From assembly GCF_026745355.1 (NCBI RefSeq), contig NC_079205.1, forward strand, positions 48,350,527 to 48,414,526: 64,000 nt of DNA. Direction: 5' to 3'. This DNA comes from Beta vulgaris subsp. vulgaris. Its lineage: Eukaryota > Streptophyta > Magnoliopsida > Caryophyllales > Amaranthaceae. This document shows, one piece after another, positions 61,136 through 64,000 of this stretch (the stretch's first letter is position 1; each line of letters starts with the position of its first letter). The notes beneath the pieces are model-generated. The model had not been told where the DNA came from. It saw only the letters and a program-made list of their open reading frames with translations, and did no database searches. The position numbers and the translations under genes are program-made.

Positions 61136-62602
61136 TCTCTATTGTATAAGGGAAGGGGGAGCAACGGTGTCCTCTTTTGAACTGGCTATTTTGCCCCCCT
61201 TTCCTTTCTAAATTACAAAAGGAAGAATCTCAATACCAAAATGGGGATCAAACAAAGCCACCGGAAATTAATTTTCAACAATCACTCAGAAATCACTTAT
61301 ATGAGGAAACTTTACAAATCACTCATAAAATTGAGAAAATCACGTTGTAAAAATCACGCAAACCACTCAAATGATCAGGAAACTTTACAAAACTCAAAAT
61401 TAACTTACAAACTAAAACAAATATACTATGACGTCAATACATACAAAAACATTCACAAAATTCACTTACAAATCATTGTTCTTAATAACCATTCACAATT
61501 ACATACTCACAAAAATTACCTATAAACACAAATTTGAGAAAAACATAAGATTTTGACAGTGATATCACATATTCGTCCATTGGCGATTTGTGAACTTTCA
61601 GATAGGTACATAATTCTTTTAATCTTCAAATTAAAGTTATTTCACATTAGTTGACTGTTATGTACTTGAAAAAATGGAGATAATAGCAATTAGTTGAAAA
61701 GGGATTTAATATAATTAGACTTAAATTTGATTCATTTTCATATAAAATCAGAAAATAAGATGTGCATGAAATTTGATTCATTTATGACACTGATGAAAAA
61801 GTTACAAATTTAGTTCTTTTTTTAAATTCAATATAAAAGTTTTGTCCAAACTTTTGCAGAATATCCATGTTTAGAAATAAATTTTGAAAAACAAAACAAT
61901 ATCAAACCTTTTTGCGAACAACTTTTGCAAAAATCCATTTTCAGAAAAACAAAATTTACATTAATTTGCGAAAACCATTTCATGCGAAATCATATTGTGT
62001 ATGAAAAATTTAAAATTTCATTTTTCACCTATAATTGAAACTCAAAGTGTTCAAATTTAGAAAAAAGGAGAAAATTTGAAAATGACCATTTTATGCGTAA
62101 TCAGATTGTGTATGAAAATTACTTTCAAATATAATTGAAACTCAAAGGGTGAACATTTAGAAAAGGAGAAAAATTAAAATGATGAAAATTCTTAAATATC
62201 AATTTGTGAAATCAGAATTTAGAAGTTAGACAAGGAAAAAAAACTGAAATTGTATTATACTTTTCGGTTACAATTTTGGGATCATAGAGAAATTAATGAA
62301 ATCCATATCAAAAACTATTATAAATTACAAAAATGATTAAAACCAAAAAAAAAAGAACATGACGATATTTAGTAAAGAACATCATAGTAGTACTGATTAT
62401 AAAAGAACATGCGCATATAAGACTTGAAAAACAAAAAATTATTCAAAATCACAAAAATGAATAACAACATAAAAAGAACATGGAAGAATCTTATTCATAA
62501 AATGGAGGTGAACTTAAATACTAACTTGCATTTTCAGTTTGTTTACTACTTAGTATTAGGCCTAAAAATATCATCGCACGCATCGCGTGCATAAAAGGCT
62601 AG
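61136..62602 (+). mobile_element. Non-autonomous Helitron, family 2, 1.47 kb
   Basis: Starts TCTCTATTGTATAAGGGAAG after an A and ends AAGGCTAG before a T. The 3' hairpin is gcacgcatcgcgtgc (62576-62590). The 5' end aligns with the Helitron at 49972 (TCTCTATT-TATA-GGAA) and so does the 3' hairpin (gc-cgcgtgcat). No Rep/helicase coding sequence is present. It inserted about 510 bp upstream of the FLAP1-like start. Confidence 0.7.
61974..62184. repeat. Tandem duplication, ~105 bp x 2
   Basis: Two diverged units, each starting accatttyatgcg and containing attgtgtatgaaaa, ataattgaaactcaaag and an aaaaggagaaaa end (61974-62084 and 62085-62184), lie inside the Helitron. Confidence 0.75.
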
Positions 62603-63347
62603 TGATCATCTAATTAAAGTCATGGAAAGATTATATATGGTAAGTAGTATCAAATAATTTTCATATGATATTTATTTTAATATAAAAATACAAATACTTT
62701 AAGTTGTTATATCCGAATTATTGCTTTTTGTATTTTCTCGTGGGAGTTTGAAGTTTGAATCCATTTCTCCTTTTCTAGAAGTTTGGAGGTTGATATTCAT
62801 GGTTTCTTCATGGGATACAATTATAAACGATTTCACCAAAGGCTGCATGCATGATTAAATGAAGAAATGGAGAGTATAATTATTCGCCAGATTTGTCTAA
62901 CCATCATCAAGGTTTGAACGAAAAAAATATATATTTCATTCAATCAAGTTAAATATTATTGTGTTTTTTTTTAATCTATTGTAGATGTTGTATGATTTTC
63001 AACTACTGAAATTAATCTTTTCCTAGAAGGTATTATTCACTTCAGTCGAGTGAAACTAATTTTATGCACTATATTTAGTTTTATTGATTAAAACTAACTT
63101 AAATGATAAAATGTGATTTTTTTTTTAACCTCATCAAAAAATTGAAAACCTCATCTTATAATGTTGTCCTTGTATATACTGTTTATTTTTTTGACAGAGT
63201 TGTACTTGTATCAAGATACCGTTACTTTTCCCTAAAAAAAATATTGTTACTTGTTTGTCGTCTTTATGTCCTTTTTCTGTCATTGAAATAAAAATGGACT
63301 TTGTTAAACATCGCCTCGAAATTATTTAAAATCGCCCCAAAGATTAC
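62603..63347. other. AT-rich spacer
   Basis: No gene recognised. The phrase ttaaaatcgccccaaa near 63328 matches the end of the foldback element at 13895. Confidence 0.5.
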
Positions 63348-64000
63348 TTTTTTTTTGAGGAGAAACAGTAACCAATAATATTAATTAACATCCAACTCCG
63401 CCAAGGCTAAGACACCTTGCGGAAAATCGTTTACAAAAACATGTTGCACCCCATCAGTAGGGTAAATTCTCGCAATGAAATGAGCTACTGTATTCCCTCC
63501 TCGCTTAACATGCGAAATAAAAAAACTAGAGAAACTATCCCCAAGCATACAAATGTCTTCCAATACCAAGTCAGTTGGAGATCTCCCAAACTTCTTCTTG
63601 CAGAGAGCTTTAGCAATGTTGCTGGCATCACATTCCAACTCGATCGATTCATATCCAAATTGTTTCACCACTTCCACTCCAAAGCGAGCCCCCATGGCCT
63701 CAGCAAGGGTAACAGGCCAGCGCCCTATACCTCCGTACAGCCACCAACAGAACCGATCCCCTCGAGTCCTGCACCACAGCACCCACGCCCACCAGTCCAT
63801 CCGCCAGCATTGCTGCATCTGTGTTGAGCCGAAAACAGCCTGCATCAGGCGCCACCCAGCATGACCGCGACTGAAAAGCCATGGCAACAGGGCCTGCTCG
63901 AAAAACTGAAGTTGCGTAGCTCTTATACTCACTTCATAAAACCAACAACACTCACCGCCACATTCGACCAAGGGTCCTCAAAAGTTACTGAATTTCGATA
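63348..64000 (-). mobile_element. 3' end of a LINE, continuing past the window
   Basis: The T-run at 63348-63356 is the poly(A) tail of a minus-strand element whose RNase H coding region follows immediately. The rest lies beyond 64000 or was truncated. It is unlike the LINE at 30270-34155 in RNase H sequence. Confidence 0.65.
63381..63882 (-). pseudogene. RNase H domain (RVT_3 type) pseudogene
   Basis: Plant LINE-type RNase H, split across two frames. The upstream part (63882 down to about 63710) encodes CFRLNTDAAMLADGLVGVGA and VVQDSRGSVLLV, with the first catalytic aspartate. The downstream part (to 63381) encodes LAEAMGARFGVE (catalytic glutamate), LECDASNIAKAL (second aspartate) and KRGGNTVAHFIAR near the C-terminus. 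A frameshift near 63700-63730 separates them. Stand-alone RNase H-like genes of this family are usually annotated as At1g65750-like, but the adjacent poly(A) tail favours a LINE relic. Confidence 0.7.

Overview
This is a stretch of nuclear DNA from a flowering plant, almost certainly a eudicot. It is AT-rich, its genes are split by GT-AG introns, and most of it consists of plant transposable elements in various stages of decay. I cannot name the species from the sequence. Only two host genes look intact. One is a WNK-type protein kinase (23238-26957, + strand, 7 exons, 742 codons before the stop). The other is a chloroplast DUF1517 protein resembling FLAP1 (52870-60623, - strand, 6 exons, 398 codons before the stop). 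In both, the exons join in frame at canonical splice sites and the summed lengths are exact multiples of three.

Layout. 1-310: tandem Helitron ends. 548-2900: microsatellite, degenerate repeats and a tRNA-derived SINE. 2935-6013: two copies of a ~1.4 kb poly(A)-tailed retroposon, tail to tail. 6654-10522: a complete but dead PIF/Harbinger transposon with transposase and Myb-like ORF1 relics. 11432-11926: a Helitron. 13.9-14.55 kb: a foldback element with a GC-rich hairpin core. 15.1-16.6 kb: a Pack-MULE-like foldback carrying a broken sterol carrier protein 2 gene. 17145-22424: a Ty1/copia retrotransposon with a hAT MITE nested in pol. 23.2-27 kb: the WNK gene. 28-30.2 kb: small MITEs. 30.3-34.15 kb: a 5'-truncated L1-type LINE. 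35608-39248: a second, gag-less copia element next to a long TTA microsatellite. 40.5-46.97 kb: hAT, MULE and Tourist MITEs, SINEs and a TRIM-like element. 47.6-48.5 kb: a foldback with opposed minisatellite arrays. 49-52.2 kb: Helitrons and MITEs. 52.9-60.6 kb: the FLAP1-like gene. 61136-62602: a Helitron. 63348 to the end: the 3' end of another LINE.

The two host genes show no evident functional link: one is a cytoplasmic kinase, the other a plastid membrane protein. The main interest of the window is its transposon stratigraphy. Several elements have exact target-site duplications and nested insertions, so their order of arrival can be read. I saw no CRISPR array, operon, phage, rRNA or functional tRNA gene, and no convincing undescribed molecular system.
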